Positions 43,917 through 51,678 are shown, counted from the first letter of the stretch. The stretch is 64,000 nucleotides of DNA from Oscillospiraceae bacterium (GCA_015067785.1 SVLR01000005.1:1-64000), one strand, 5' to 3'. Notes: a model not told the origin generated them from the letters alone. Made by a program: numbers and translations.

Positions 43917-45199
43917 ATTTCTTGTTCATAGGCATCCGCGCAGGCGGTACGCCATTTTTTGTCATAAAGATTATGGATCTCCTCTGCGGCGAGGGTCCAT
44001 TTGATCAGCGCGCGTTCTTTATCGTCGGGGAAGAACATATAATAGTCGTTGTTGTGGTAAAATTCCAAAAAGCCCTTTGTGGAAAAGGTGAGAGAATACA
44101 GGGCGATGGCGGGGAAATCAAAATCGGCGCTTTGTCCGTCAAGGGTGCCGGAGAAGGAAAGCCCCCGATTGGTGAGCCGCGCCTCTCCAACGGATAAAAG
44201 GATTCTGTTTTTGGGCGGTTTTTCCAATTTATCAAACCGCAATGTGCAAAGACTGCCGGTCAGTGCCATAGAAAAACCTTCTTCGAGCACTTCCTTTGCC
44301 ACACAGCTGCGCTGCCATTTGTACCACCGGTCGATATCGGCAGGACAGCCCTTTCCCTGAACCGGGACTAAATCATAATATTCATTTATCTGCACCTGAA
44401 AACCGCAATGACTGCATACGACTGCGTCATCTTCCACACGCAGGGTGTGCTCTTTTTCACAGTCGGGACATTTATAAAGAATTTTATCGATGCCGTATGC
44501 GTTTGGCTTTTTGCCAATGTATTTATGACGGGCGGTCTTATTAAAGGCAAAATCGTTATAGCGGATCTTTTTGAGCAGCTGACGGTAGATCTGCTCCTCC
44601 GTAAGCTCCTCTAACATTTCGGGGGTGAAAAGAAGGCTGTAGTGGACGCCGATGTATCCCTTTTTGCGGTCAGAGGAATACCGGTTGGTGGCCAAATACG
44701 CGCCCTTGGTGGTGCACACCACGATATTTGCCTTACTGCGCTTAATAAAGGCGGTGGTGGCGGGGTTAATGGGGTGGGTGCTGCCGCTGGTGGACTGGAT
44801 GCCCTCGGGGAAGAGACCGATGGCACCGCCCCGCTTTAGCACCTTCAGCATATTCTTTACGCACATAAAATCGGGCTGGTATAAGTATTTGGAGATGACA
44901 CCAAGGGCAATACAGATGGGATAAAGACCCTTTTGTAAGATGTTCTGAAAGCCGCAGACAATATTGATATCTTTTCGTTTGAAGCCGTAGATCGTATAGA
45001 TAAATTCCAGTCTTGCGGCGTGGGAGGAAAGGAGGATGGTGGGCTGATCCTTGATGGCTTTGGGATCGTAATCGTAGCTGAAGTCCACCTTATACAGCTT
45101 GTTCAAAATGCCCAGCACCCACATAACGACTGTCATAAGAACGGGATTGGGCTTTCTGATCTTCCGGTTTATGAGCTTTGCTTTTAAGTCTTTTTCCAT
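43901..45199 (-). CDS. PlsC-like acyltransferase domain protein with a zinc ribbon
   Basis: A protein of 432 residues. The N-terminal half is a PlsC-type (LPLAT) domain: TILLSSHAARLEFIYTIYGFKR near residue 55 and GAIGLFPEGIQSTSGSTHPINPATTAFIKRSKANIV near residue 130. FPEG-type block III is intact. Block I reads HAARLE, a His-x4-Glu instead of the usual His-x4-Asp. A zinc ribbon (YKCPDCEKEHTLRVEDDAVVCSHCGFQV) follows near residue 250, then a C-terminal beta-rich domain of about 150 residues (RLTNRGLSFSGTLDGQSADFDFPAIALYSLTFSTKG). The substrate is unknown, and the Asp-to-Glu change may alter activity. Confidence 0.82.
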   Translation of the reverse strand: MEKDLKAKLINRKIRKPNPVLMTVVMWVLGILNKLYKVDFSYDYDPKAIKDQPTILLSSHAARLEFIYTIYGFKRKDINIVCGFQNILQKGLYPICIALGVISKYLYQPDFMCVKNMLKVLKRGGAIGLFPEGIQSTSGSTHPINPATTAFIKRSKANIVVCTTKGAYLATNRYSSDRKKGYIGVHYSLLFTPEMLEELTEEQIYRQLLKKIRYNDFAFNKTARHKYIGKKPNAYGIDKILYKCPDCEKEHTLRVEDDAVVCSHCGFQVQINEYYDLVPVQGKGCPADIDRWYKWQRSCVAKEVLEEGFSMALTGSLCTLRFDKLEKPPKNRILLSVGEARLTNRGLSFSGTLDGQSADFDFPAIALYSLTFSTKGFLEFYHNNDYYMFFPDDKERALIKWTLAAEEIHNLYDKKWRTACADAYEQEIKPVL

Positions 45200-45384
45200 T
45201 ACACATAATTCCTTTAAGGGAAGATATGGGGAAGCGCGTATTTTTATTATACTGCAAAAATCAGGAAAATCCAGATGTTTTTTGCGGGAAGCAAAATGGT
45301 AGGCTGTAGGGAACGGATTCTTGGACGTGACTTGCCAACCGGTGCTTTTGCAGCCTGTTACGACGGCTGTGAGCTTCCTTCTTG

Positions 45385-45413
45385 TTGACGAATATCCCTT
45401 TTTCGGTTATAAT
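45385..45413 (+). promoter_or_regulatory. SigA promoter of the His-rich/CooT operon
   Basis: TTGACG and TATAAT are separated by 17 bp, 30 bp before the start codon. The remainder of the 240-bp gap upstream shows a short GTAGGGAACGGATTC repeat fragment near 45306 and no gene. Confidence 0.8.
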
Positions 45414-45442
45414 AAAGAAAAAATTCAAAGGAGAACACTTTT

Positions 45443-45874
45443 ATGCATATTCACGAGGATCATTGTGGCAACCACAGCCACGATCACGAGCATAGCCATA
45501 CCCACGAGCATACCCACGACGGTGTTGCCCATACCCACGAGCATTGCCACGGTCATTCCCACGATCATAGCCATCCCCACGACCACGACCATCTCCACGA
45601 GGATGGCGCCCACCACGACCACAGTCACGATTGCAGCTGCGGCTGTGAGAGCTGCGGCGGAAAGTGCGAGCATACGCCTATGGAGGAGCTTTTGGCGCTG
45701 ATGACCTATATGGCAAATCACAACACCGCCCACGCAAACGAACTGGCAAATCTTGCAAAGCAGCTGCAGGAGCTGGGCAGCTATGCCGCCTATGAGCAGG
45801 TGCTGGCGGCTGTCAGCGACTACGAAAAGGGGAATCTGCGTTTGCGCGCCGTACTGGCGAGCCTGCAGAAGTAA
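45443..45874 (+). CDS. Histidine-rich metal-binding protein
   Basis: A protein of 143 residues. The first 65 residues are roughly 40 percent histidine in HxHxH and HDH repeats (HSHDHEHSHTHEHTHDG, HCHGHSHDHSHPHDHDHLH). A CSCGCESCGGKCEH cysteine cluster follows. The C-terminal helical domain is MEELLALMTYMANHNTAHANELANLAKQLQELGSYAAYEQVLAAVSDYEKGNLRLRAVLASL. Such His tracts bind nickel, zinc or cobalt. The next gene, 10 bases downstream, encodes a CooT nickel-binding protein, so nickel storage or delivery is the best inference. AAAGGAGA precedes the start. No hydrogenase, urease or CODH gene lies in the window. Confidence 0.85.
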   Translation: MHIHEDHCGNHSHDHEHSHTHEHTHDGVAHTHEHCHGHSHDHSHPHDHDHLHEDGAHHDHSHDCSCGCESCGGKCEHTPMEELLALMTYMANHNTAHANELANLAKQLQELGSYAAYEQVLAAVSDYEKGNLRLRAVLASLQK

Positions 45875-45884
45875 GGAGAAAATT

Positions 45885-46076
45885 ATGTGTCTTTCTACGG
45901 TTTATAAAAATAACACCGCCCCCGAGAGCATCCTTATGAAAAATGTGATGCGAATCGAATGTAAGGACGGCACTGTGGTGCTGACGGACCTGATGGATCG
46001 CACCGTTGCCATTGAGGGAATGTTGGAATATGCCAACTTGGTCGAGGGCGTGGTGCTGGTAAAGGAAACTGCCTGA
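45885..46076 (+). CDS. cooT: CooT family nickel-binding protein
   Basis: A protein of 63 residues starting at ATG 45885, 7 bases after AAGGAGA: MCLSTVYKNNTAPESILMKNVMRIECKDGTVVLTDLMDRTVAIEGMLEYANLVEGVVLVKET. The N-terminal MCLSTVY with Cys2 is the CooT hallmark; CooT binds Ni(II) through this cysteine as a homodimer. The longer frame in the ORF track is a read-back through the His-rich gene and is not used. Its TGA overlaps the next ATG by one base. Confidence 0.92.
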   Translation: MCLSTVYKNNTAPESILMKNVMRIECKDGTVVLTDLMDRTVAIEGMLEYANLVEGVVLVKETA

Positions 46077-46540
46077 TGACAAAGTATTTGCTCGTCATTT
46101 TTATTTCGATGCTGCCGATCATTGAGCTGCGTGGCGCTGTGCCCATCGCCATCGGCTATGGCATCGATCCGCTGACTGCACTTATTGTGTGTACGCTCTC
46201 GAATATGGTGCCGGTGCCCATCATCTATTTCTTTGCCCGGAAATTTTTGTTATGGGGCAGTAAACAGCGGTTAATCGGCGGTATATGTACCTTTTTTTTG
46301 GAAAAAGGAGAGCGTGCCGGACAGAAGCTGGTAGCCAAAACCGGCAGAGGCGGGCTGTTTATGGCGCTGCTGCTATTTGTGGGGATTCCGATACCCGGCA
46401 CCGGCGCGTGGACAGGTACGCTGGCAGCCAGCTTCCTCAATATGGGCTTTAAGTCTACGGTGATATCCGTTTCCTTAGGTGTCCTGTTGGCGGGCATCAT
46501 TATGGGAACAGCAAGCCTTGCGGTATTCGGTATTTTTTAA
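46076..46540 (+). CDS. Small multi-drug export family membrane protein
   Basis: A protein of 154 residues with four hydrophobic segments: LLVIFISMLPIIELRGAVPIAIGYGIDPLTALIVCTLSNMVPVPIIYFFARKF and KTGRGGLFMALLLFVGIPIPGTGAWTGTLAASFLNMGFKSTVISVSLGVLLAGIIMGTA. This is the COG2426 family, named for a putative small multidrug export role that is not established. It is coupled to cooT (TGATG overlap), so a metal-related role is conceivable. Confidence 0.87.
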   Translation: MTKYLLVIFISMLPIIELRGAVPIAIGYGIDPLTALIVCTLSNMVPVPIIYFFARKFLLWGSKQRLIGGICTFFLEKGERAGQKLVAKTGRGGLFMALLLFVGIPIPGTGAWTGTLAASFLNMGFKSTVISVSLGVLLAGIIMGTASLAVFGIF

Positions 46541-46552
46541 GGAGAAAAAGCT

Positions 46553-46888
46553 ATGTGTATTTTTTGTAAGATCATCGCGGGAGAGATCCCTTCTACAAAG
46601 GTCTACGAGGACGAGACTGTTTTCGCCTTCCGGGACATCAATCCCCAGGCGCCTACCCATATTTTGGTAATTCCCAAGACCCATATTGGGTCTGTTGCGG
46701 AGCTGACGGCAGAAAACAGCGCCGTGGTTGCCCACATTTTCGAGGTGATCCCCCAAATTGCCAAGGCGGAAGGTCTTGCAAACGGCTACCGGGTGGTCTC
46801 CAATTGCGGCCCGGATGCCCGGCAGAGCGTCCAGCATCTCCATTTCCATATCTTAGGCGGTCGGGAATTAACCGAGCAAATGGCATAA
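46553..46888 (+). CDS. HIT family nucleotide hydrolase (HinT-like)
   Basis: A protein of 111 residues: MCIFCKIIAGEIPSTKVYEDETVFAFRDINPQAPTHILVIPKTHI ... QSVQHLHFHILGGR. The histidine triad HxHxH is intact in QHLHFHILGG. The N-terminal CIFCKI and the second-strand His of KTH are conserved. HinT hydrolyses purine phosphoramidates such as AMP-lysine. AAGGAG lies 9 bases before the ATG. It sits 12 bases behind the exporter gene in the same operon. Confidence 0.95.
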   Translation: MCIFCKIIAGEIPSTKVYEDETVFAFRDINPQAPTHILVIPKTHIGSVAELTAENSAVVAHIFEVIPQIAKAEGLANGYRVVSNCGPDARQSVQHLHFHILGGRELTEQMA

Positions 46889-46892
46889 ATTT

Positions 46893-46942
46893 TGTAGGGG
46901 CGACCATCGGTCGTCCGCGGACGGACAATGCCCGCCCCTACA
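46893..46942. repeat. GTAGGGGCGACC inverted repeat
   Basis: TGTAGGGGCG and CGCCCCTACA bound a palindrome with ACCATCGGT and GTCCGCGGAC inside. It is the same family as the copies at 48045 and 16550. Confidence 0.75.
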
Positions 46943-46965
46943 ACCGTACGATTGTGAATTGGTAG

Positions 46966-46993
46966 TTGACAATTACGGAAATTCGACTATAAT
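46966..46993 (+). promoter_or_regulatory. Promoter of thiT
   Basis: TTGACA and TATAAT are 16 bp apart, 25 bp before the TPP aptamer. The -35 lies in GGTAGTTGACAATT, similar to the arms of the repeat at 32550. Confidence 0.7.
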
Positions 46994-47017
46994 TATCTTA
47001 GATCGCAGAACAAATAG

Positions 47018-47106
47018 TCTTCGGGGGGCCGGATGCATCCGGCTGAGATTTGGCTTGGTAGCCACGACCCGTGAACCTGATACGGTTAGTACCGTCGGAG
47101 GGAAAG
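47018..47106 (+). ncRNA. TPP (THI-box) riboswitch
   Basis: The THI-box blocks are present: GGGGGGCC ... GGCTGAGATT, CCCGTGAACCTGATACGGTT and ACCGTCGGAGGGAAAG. These define P2/P3 (pyrimidine pocket) and P4/P5 (pyrophosphate pocket). It senses thiamine pyrophosphate upstream of the thiamine importer thiT. Confidence 0.96.
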
Positions 47107-47128
47107 ATGCACATATGAGATGCCTTGG

Positions 47129-47170
47129 TATCGCATTGCACCCAGACGGTTTGCAATGCGATAATTTTTT
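47129..47170 (+). terminator. TPP riboswitch terminator
   Basis: TATCGCATTGCA and TGCAATGCGATA form a 12-bp stem, followed by ATTTTTT. It lies 22 nt after the aptamer, so thiamine pyrophosphate binding would favour termination. Confidence 0.9.
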
Positions 47171-47247
47171 GTGCGTAGCACAAAAAATCCCAAGAGACCG
47201 CGATATAATGTACTGCAATGTCTGATGTGACCTTTTGCTATGAGGAC

Positions 47248-47360
47248 AAAGGCTCCCTTGTGTAAAGGGAGCTGGCAAAAATCTTTGATTTTTGACTGAG
47301 GGATTGACAACCCCTCCGGGTCGCTGTTCGCGACCCACCTCCCCTTACACAGGGGAGGCT
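47248..47360. repeat. Two-arm hairpin repeat in the thiT leader
   Basis: CTCCCTTGTGTAAAGGGAG, then TTTGATTTTTGACTGAGGGA, ACCCCTCCGGGTCGC with GCGACCC, then CTCCCCTTACACAGGGGAG. It is in the opposite orientation to the copy at 5751. It sits between the riboswitch terminator and thiT, making the untranslated leader about 450 nt long. Apart from this copy, the segment 47171-47465 shows no gene. Confidence 0.75.
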
Positions 47361-47465
47361 GTGGCTTGGCGTTGGCTCTCGGATATTACAAAATAAAAGC
47401 GGAAAATATGTCTTGGGGTTTGCGCGCACGCACCGCGGCAAAGACCGCAGAAAGGAAGGCATTCT

Positions 47466-48047
47466 ATGCAAAACAATGTAAACAAAAGTCACCTTCGAAT
47501 TCAGTCGCTGTGCGAAGGCGCGATTCTGGTAGCCCTGGCGCAGATCCTCGGCTACATCAAGCTGTTTCCGCCCACTTGGCCAAACGGCGGCTCTATCACG
47601 CTGGCGGCGTTCCCTATTGCCCTTTTTGCTGTGCGCTGGGGCGTGGGACGGGGTCTGCTGGCTGGCTTTGTATTCGGTATCTTGCAGCTGCTGATGGACG
47701 AAGCCTATGCTTGGGGCTGGCAGTCTATGCTGCTGGATTATTTGGTGGCATTTACCCCCTTGGGACTTGCGGGACTGTTTAAGGGCAAGAAATGGGGCAT
47801 TTTCCCCGGTATTGTGCTGGGAAATGCGGGAAGATTCCTCGTCCATTACATCAGCGGCGTGACCATCTACCGCATTTATGAGCCCACCAACATCCCCGGT
47901 ATCGGCACTTTTGACGGTGCGGAGCTCTATTCCCTCGTCTATAACGGCTCCTATATGCTGCCGTGTATGCTCCTTGCCTTGGCGGTAGCCGCCCTTTTGT
48001 ATGTACCGATGAAGAAATACTTTGCGGGATATGACCTGAACAAGTAG
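47466..48047 (+). CDS. thiT: Thiamine ECF transporter S component ThiT
   Basis: A protein of 193 residues with six hydrophobic helices. LCEGAILVALAQILGYIKLF and PNGGSITLAAFPIALFAVRWG match ThiT; the conserved acidic and aromatic residues for thiamine (DEAYAWGWQSMLLDY, HYISGV, YNGSYMLPCM) are present. It delivers thiamine to the shared EcfAAT module. A TPP riboswitch in the leader supports the substrate. GAAAGGAAGG lies 7 bases upstream. Its TAG stop is the first part of a GTAGGGG repeat. Confidence 0.95.
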   Translation: MQNNVNKSHLRIQSLCEGAILVALAQILGYIKLFPPTWPNGGSITLAAFPIALFAVRWGVGRGLLAGFVFGILQLLMDEAYAWGWQSMLLDYLVAFTPLGLAGLFKGKKWGIFPGIVLGNAGRFLVHYISGVTIYRIYEPTNIPGIGTFDGAELYSLVYNGSYMLPCMLLALAVAALLYVPMKKYFAGYDLNK

Positions 48048-48120
48048 GGGCGAGCATCGCTCGTCCGCAAAGCCCCCTATAAGGGAAGCCTGCACGGACG
48101 GCCAATGGCCACCCCTACAA
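48045..48120. repeat. GTAGGGGCGAGC inverted repeat overlapping the thiT stop codon
   Basis: TAGGGGCGAGCATCGCTCG opens the copy, and GGCCAATGGCCACCCCTAC closes it. The stop codon TAG of thiT forms its first three bases. Confidence 0.75.
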
Positions 48121-48123
48121 TAA

Positions 48124-48157
48124 GACCCGGTAGATTTTGATCTACCGGGTCAATTTT
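48124..48157. terminator. Bidirectional terminator between thiT and the SLH gene
   Basis: GACCCGGTAGAT-TTTG-ATCTACCGGGTC is a perfect 12-bp stem followed by AATTTT. Confidence 0.9.
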
Positions 48158-49355
48158 AGCGAAATACGGCGGTGCCGGCGGAGAGGGCGGCCAAGTGGCT
48201 GGCCTCGTAAAGGATCTGGGAGACATCGCTGCGCGTCAGCGTGCCGGTTGCGCTGACAAAAATGCCGTTATCCTCCAAAACCGAGAGGGAGACCGCTGCC
48301 CAAGCGGGCACAACATCCTCCGATGCGGTGGATTTGGCGGTCAAGGCGTCCTTGGAGATGGCAAGATCCAATGCGTTTTGCAGCATCACGGCAGCTTCTG
48401 CGCCCGTAATGGCCTCGTTAAGGTTATTGGTATCCGGCCAGCCGGCAGTCAGACCGGAGCGGAGCGCTGCGGCAAGATAGGGGCGCATCCACTGGGGTGT
48501 GTCAGCGGGCAGAGAAAGGGTAGCGGTATCCTCTAAGGGAATTTCCAGCGCCTTTACCAGCATGGAAAGGAACTCCCCGCGGCTGACTGTCTCGTTTGGA
48601 CGGAAGACAAGCTCGCCGTTAATGCTGTCACCGGTAAAGAGACCGGTGTGGCGCATCCACTCCGCGGTAAAGCGGCAGGCGGTATCCTGGGTGTCGGCGT
48701 ACTGCCTGCTGTCGGTGGGTTTTAAGATCTGCACTGTCACCGTCGCCACCCGGGACACATTCCCGGCGGGGTCAGCGGCGCAGTAGGTGAAGGAGTCTAC
48801 GCCTACTTTGTTCTTCTTAGGGGTATAGACAAAGGTGCCGTCTACAGAAATTTCCACCGCGCCCCGCTTGGGACCGCGCACCAGAGTGTAGGTCAGCTCC
48901 TGCCCCTCCGGCTCGGAGACCTTCAGTGTTCCGTCAACGGCTAAGTTCTTATAGGTCTCCAGAGAAAAGTCCTGTGCCACCGGGGGGTGGTCGGCTTTGC
49001 CGCGGATGGAAATGGTGACGGTGGCGGCATTTTCCACCCGATTTTCATAGACGGGCAGATAAGAAATTTCCGCAACGGTGTCGTTTTGGGTCAGCAGTGG
49101 GGTAAAGGTCAGCTGGGAAAGCTGCTCGGTGGTGAGAATATCGCCTTCCTGAAGAACGCGTTTGCCCAAAAAGACGGTGCCGGCCTCCGGCTCAGGCAGT
49201 GCGGTGATGCACACGCCCATCAGTGCCTGCTTTTCCGAGCTTTCGAAATCGGTGGAAGTAAAACAGTAGATGGCATCACAGTCAACCTCGGCTGCCTGAA
49301 CAGACACGGAAAACAGCAGCGCCAGCGCAAGGATCAGAGTAAATTTGCGACACAT
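48156..49355 (-). CDS. Secreted protein with cadherin-like and S-layer-homology domains
   Basis: A protein of 399 residues. The signal peptide is FTLILALALLFSVSVQA. Residues ca. 25-115 are of unknown fold. An Ig/cadherin-like repeat follows (PPVAQDFSLETYKNLAVDGTLKVSEPEGQELTYTLVRGPKRGAVEISVDGTFVYTPKKNKVGVDSFTYCAADPAG), residues ca. 120-205. The C-terminus holds two or three SLH-like units (ADTQDTACRFTAEWMRHTGLFTGDS ... RPNETVSRGEFLSMLVKAL; LAAALRSGLTAGW). SLH domains tether proteins to secondary cell-wall polymers. The ligand or role is unknown. AGGAGG lies 7 bases before the ATG. Confidence 0.85.
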   Translation of the reverse strand: MCRKFTLILALALLFSVSVQAAEVDCDAIYCFTSTDFESSEKQALMGVCITALPEPEAGTVFLGKRVLQEGDILTTEQLSQLTFTPLLTQNDTVAEISYLPVYENRVENAATVTISIRGKADHPPVAQDFSLETYKNLAVDGTLKVSEPEGQELTYTLVRGPKRGAVEISVDGTFVYTPKKNKVGVDSFTYCAADPAGNVSRVATVTVQILKPTDSRQYADTQDTACRFTAEWMRHTGLFTGDSINGELVFRPNETVSRGEFLSMLVKALEIPLEDTATLSLPADTPQWMRPYLAAALRSGLTAGWPDTNNLNEAITGAEAAVMLQNALDLAISKDALTAKSTASEDVVPAWAAVSLSVLEDNGIFVSATGTLTRSDVSQILYEASHLAALSAGTAVFR

Positions 49356-49410
49356 AGAAATAACCTCCTAAATTTGTGTTCGGAGGTATTGTTTGCCCCT
49401 TGTGGGAAAA

Positions 49411-50346
49411 TTATGCAGGAACGGGGTAATTTCCTGACGCCGCAATATTCAGGATCGGCAGATTATCCCGGTAGATCTCTTCAAACTGGGAAAGGGGCAG
49501 AGGATTTACTCCACGACCTGCCTCAATGGTATAGCCCGGCCGGCGGAACTGCTGAATAAACCAGTCCTTATAGCCGGCAAAAGCGGAATTATAGGGCACA
49601 TCCGCTAAGCGGTAGCCGCTGGCCGCTGCCATAGCCTCGCCCAACTCTCTTGCGCCGGGGACTTCAATGTTGGAAAAGGTCCAGTAGATCTCCTGTCCCT
49701 GGGTATGAAATGCCAGCACCAATTCCGGGTCTACCACCTCGGTATAGCCCGACAGCGCCTGGGTCTCCAGCTGATTAAAGGGCGCCCGACCCACATAATC
49801 CCGGGGTCCCGGCAGGGTATAGCCTTGGGAAAATTTGATCTCCCGGGCCTGCAGCCACCCGGCGGGGTAGTTGAGATTTAAGTCTGTGCCTAAAAGATTT
49901 GCTTTCCAGCCGTCGGGGAAAGCGATCTCTGGGTAATTTTCCGAAAGCCGCCGGGCAACCTCATACTGCACATCCCCGGGACGGATCGCGCCGGTCACGA
50001 GATCTACCCCATCCGGGTCTACCATCGGCACCATAAAAACGGTGACGGCCTCGTTAAGCGCGGCGGCATCTACATCTCCAACCTGCCCACCTGACTGGAT
50101 GGCTTGCGCAAATTCCTCTGCCCAGCGCAGCAGAATATAGGCGGTGATCCACTCGTTTGCGTGATGGGCAGCGGTGAACAACACCTTTCGCGGTCCACTA
50201 CCGATCACCAAGGTGCGGATTGGACGCTGAAAGGCGGTGGTGGCAAGAAGCTCTGTGCGGCAAAAGGGGTAAGTGCGGACGATCTCCAAAATGGTTTGGT
50301 CGCAGATCTCTGATGTAATGGGAATTGTGGTATCCACAATAGACAT
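49411..50346 (-). CDS. M14 family zinc carboxypeptidase (gamma-D-glutamyl-diamino acid peptidase type)
   Basis: A protein of 311 residues. Zinc ligands HxxE are in FTAAHHANEWITAYILL, the third His in LAFHTQGQEIYW, and the catalytic Glu in YTIEAGRGVNPLPL. The substrate Arg/Asn region is GTDLNLNYPAGW. This form matches peptidoglycan-cleaving M14 enzymes such as Ykfa/YqgT and spore-germination or sporulation endopeptidase I, without LysM domains. No signal peptide is visible, so it may act in the cytoplasm on imported muropeptides. The start lies right behind a hairpin that contains its own Shine-Dalgarno sequence. Confidence 0.87.
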   Translation of the reverse strand: MSIVDTTIPITSEICDQTILEIVRTYPFCRTELLATTAFQRPIRTLVIGSGPRKVLFTAAHHANEWITAYILLRWAEEFAQAIQSGGQVGDVDAAALNEAVTVFMVPMVDPDGVDLVTGAIRPGDVQYEVARRLSENYPEIAFPDGWKANLLGTDLNLNYPAGWLQAREIKFSQGYTLPGPRDYVGRAPFNQLETQALSGYTEVVDPELVLAFHTQGQEIYWTFSNIEVPGARELGEAMAAASGYRLADVPYNSAFAGYKDWFIQQFRRPGYTIEAGRGVNPLPLSQFEEIYRDNLPILNIAASGNYPVPA

Positions 50347-50350
50347 AAAA

Positions 50351-50384
50351 ATCGCCTCCGACTATTCTATGTGTCGGAGGCGAT
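50351..50384 (-). terminator. Hairpin before the M14 gene that also holds its ribosome site
   Basis: ATCGCCTCCGAC / GTCGGAGGCGAT form a perfect 12-bp stem. On the minus strand the T-run that follows runs into the ATG at 50346. The 3' arm contains GGAGG, the M14 Shine-Dalgarno sequence, so folding would both end transcription and hide the start site. Confidence 0.75.
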
Positions 50385-50398
50385 CTGTGTGTATGAAA

Positions 50399-51601
50399 TT
50401 ATTCTGCCTGTGCCTTAGGGGTCTTCTTGGTCAGCACGGCGTTCAGAACACCGTTGCCAACAATCAGAACGAGACCGGTCACACCGTAGATAATGGCGAA
50501 GGTCACGAAGGTAGAAGCAAGGGCGGCAATAAGAGGTGTTGCCAAAGAGAGGACGCTTGCAGGTAGGGAAGCCAGCAGCTCCAGGAAGAAGGGTGCCTGC
50601 AGCACATAGCCCAAAGCGCCTACAAATACAGCGCTGATAAGCCCGTTCACACCCATCCAGCGCAGACCGTTGATGGTGGGCAGGCGGAGCAGGAACAGCA
50701 GAGCCAGCAGTGCGGCAACCGCTACGATGGCGATGGTCTGCATATTGCCGCTGCGGATCATCTTCAGGGCGTCCAAAATCATGGTCAGCTCCTCAGGCAT
50801 ACTCTGCACGATGGTCTGTGCCACATCCTTTGCGGGAGGCAGCGTCTCCACGATGGTGGGCAGAGCGGAGCTTGTGACCTTTTCCACGGCGTTTATCAGC
50901 TTTTCCTTGTCAATCTCTACTTCCTCAGGAAGATTCTTTTCCACGATGGTGACGATCTCTTCCATATGAGGATTCAGAATTTCCAAAACGGACTCGGTGG
51001 TCAGCTTGGGTGCCTCACCGCTGCCGGTGGCAGCATTGATGATGTCCTCAGCATAGGTAGAGACCAGCGCCTGCACCGCAGAGCTTTGGGTCAGCTCCTG
51101 GACCATCTGATCGGTGTTCACCACAGCATCCTCAGGAATCTCTAACTCCGTCATCAGCTCTTCCACATCGATGACACCGCTTTCAACCAAATCAGCAACT
51201 GCGCCGAACAGCTCTTCCATATCCACGCCCTCGGGCAGCTCAAGCTCGGGGAGATTGTCGATCACATTGTCCGGAATCTCGCTGGGCAGTGTTGCGCCTT
51301 CGGGCAGCGCGTCAATATTGATCTCCGGAGGAAGGGTGCCCTCAATCAGATCTTCAATAGTTGCACCGTCGGGCAACTCGCCGATCACATAGTCACCGGA
51401 CAGAAGGATGGGACGGTAGTTTGCAGCGGGCTGACCCAGCTCGTTAAGAAGACCGGATTCAAATACTGCCTTTACCAGCTTGCTGGGGTCGGCATTTTCT
51501 GTCAGGAAAGAAACCACGGGCAAAGCAATCAGGGAAACAACCAGTACGATACTCAGAAGGATCGCCAGAAATGCGCTGAGAATTTTCCAAAGTACTTTCA
51601 T
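50399..51601 (-). CDS. Membrane protein paralogous to the RpiB-fused protein, unknown function
   Basis: A protein of 400 residues. An N-terminal hydrophobic segment (LSAFLAILLSIVLVVSLIALPVVSFL) precedes a large acidic extracytoplasmic domain (DPSKLVKAVFESGLLNELG ... VQALVSTYAEDIINAATGSGEAPKLTTESVLEILNPHMEEIVTIVEKNLPEEVEIDKEKLINAVEKVTSSALPTIVETLP). Four hydrophobic segments end the protein (IAIVAVAALLALLFLLRL, GLISAVFVGALGYVL, ATPLIAALASTFVTFAIIYGVTGLVLIVGNGVL). The same order and many residues recur in the C-terminal part of the next gene upstream, so the two arose by duplication. A beta-free, Leu/Val/Glu-rich ectodomain suggests protein-protein contacts. I do not recognise a named family. 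Confidence 0.75.
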   Translation of the reverse strand: MKVLWKILSAFLAILLSIVLVVSLIALPVVSFLTENADPSKLVKAVFESGLLNELGQPAANYRPILLSGDYVIGELPDGATIEDLIEGTLPPEINIDALPEGATLPSEIPDNVIDNLPELELPEGVDMEELFGAVADLVESGVIDVEELMTELEIPEDAVVNTDQMVQELTQSSAVQALVSTYAEDIINAATGSGEAPKLTTESVLEILNPHMEEIVTIVEKNLPEEVEIDKEKLINAVEKVTSSALPTIVETLPPAKDVAQTIVQSMPEELTMILDALKMIRSGNMQTIAIVAVAALLALLFLLRLPTINGLRWMGVNGLISAVFVGALGYVLQAPFFLELLASLPASVLSLATPLIAALASTFVTFAIIYGVTGLVLIVGNGVLNAVLTKKTPKAQAE

Positions 51602-51628
51602 AATATGTTCCTTTTCTTTTCTTATTTA

Positions 51629-51655
51629 ACTCCCTGCCCAAAAAGGGCAGGGAGT
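51629..51655 (-). terminator. Terminator between the two membrane paralogues
   Basis: ACTCCCTGCCC / GGGCAGGGAGT is a perfect 11-bp stem with a 5-base loop. The T-tract is short. Confidence 0.75.
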
Positions 51656-51678
51656 CTATTTATTATGTAGTGCGTAGC

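Noticed and set aside
45321-45733. Ile/Thr-rich and Val/Met-rich ORFs overlapping the His-rich gene on both strands
   Set aside because: They come from reading CAC/CAT/GAC repeats in other frames. The His-rich frame has the promoter, the ribosome site and a sensible C-terminal domain.
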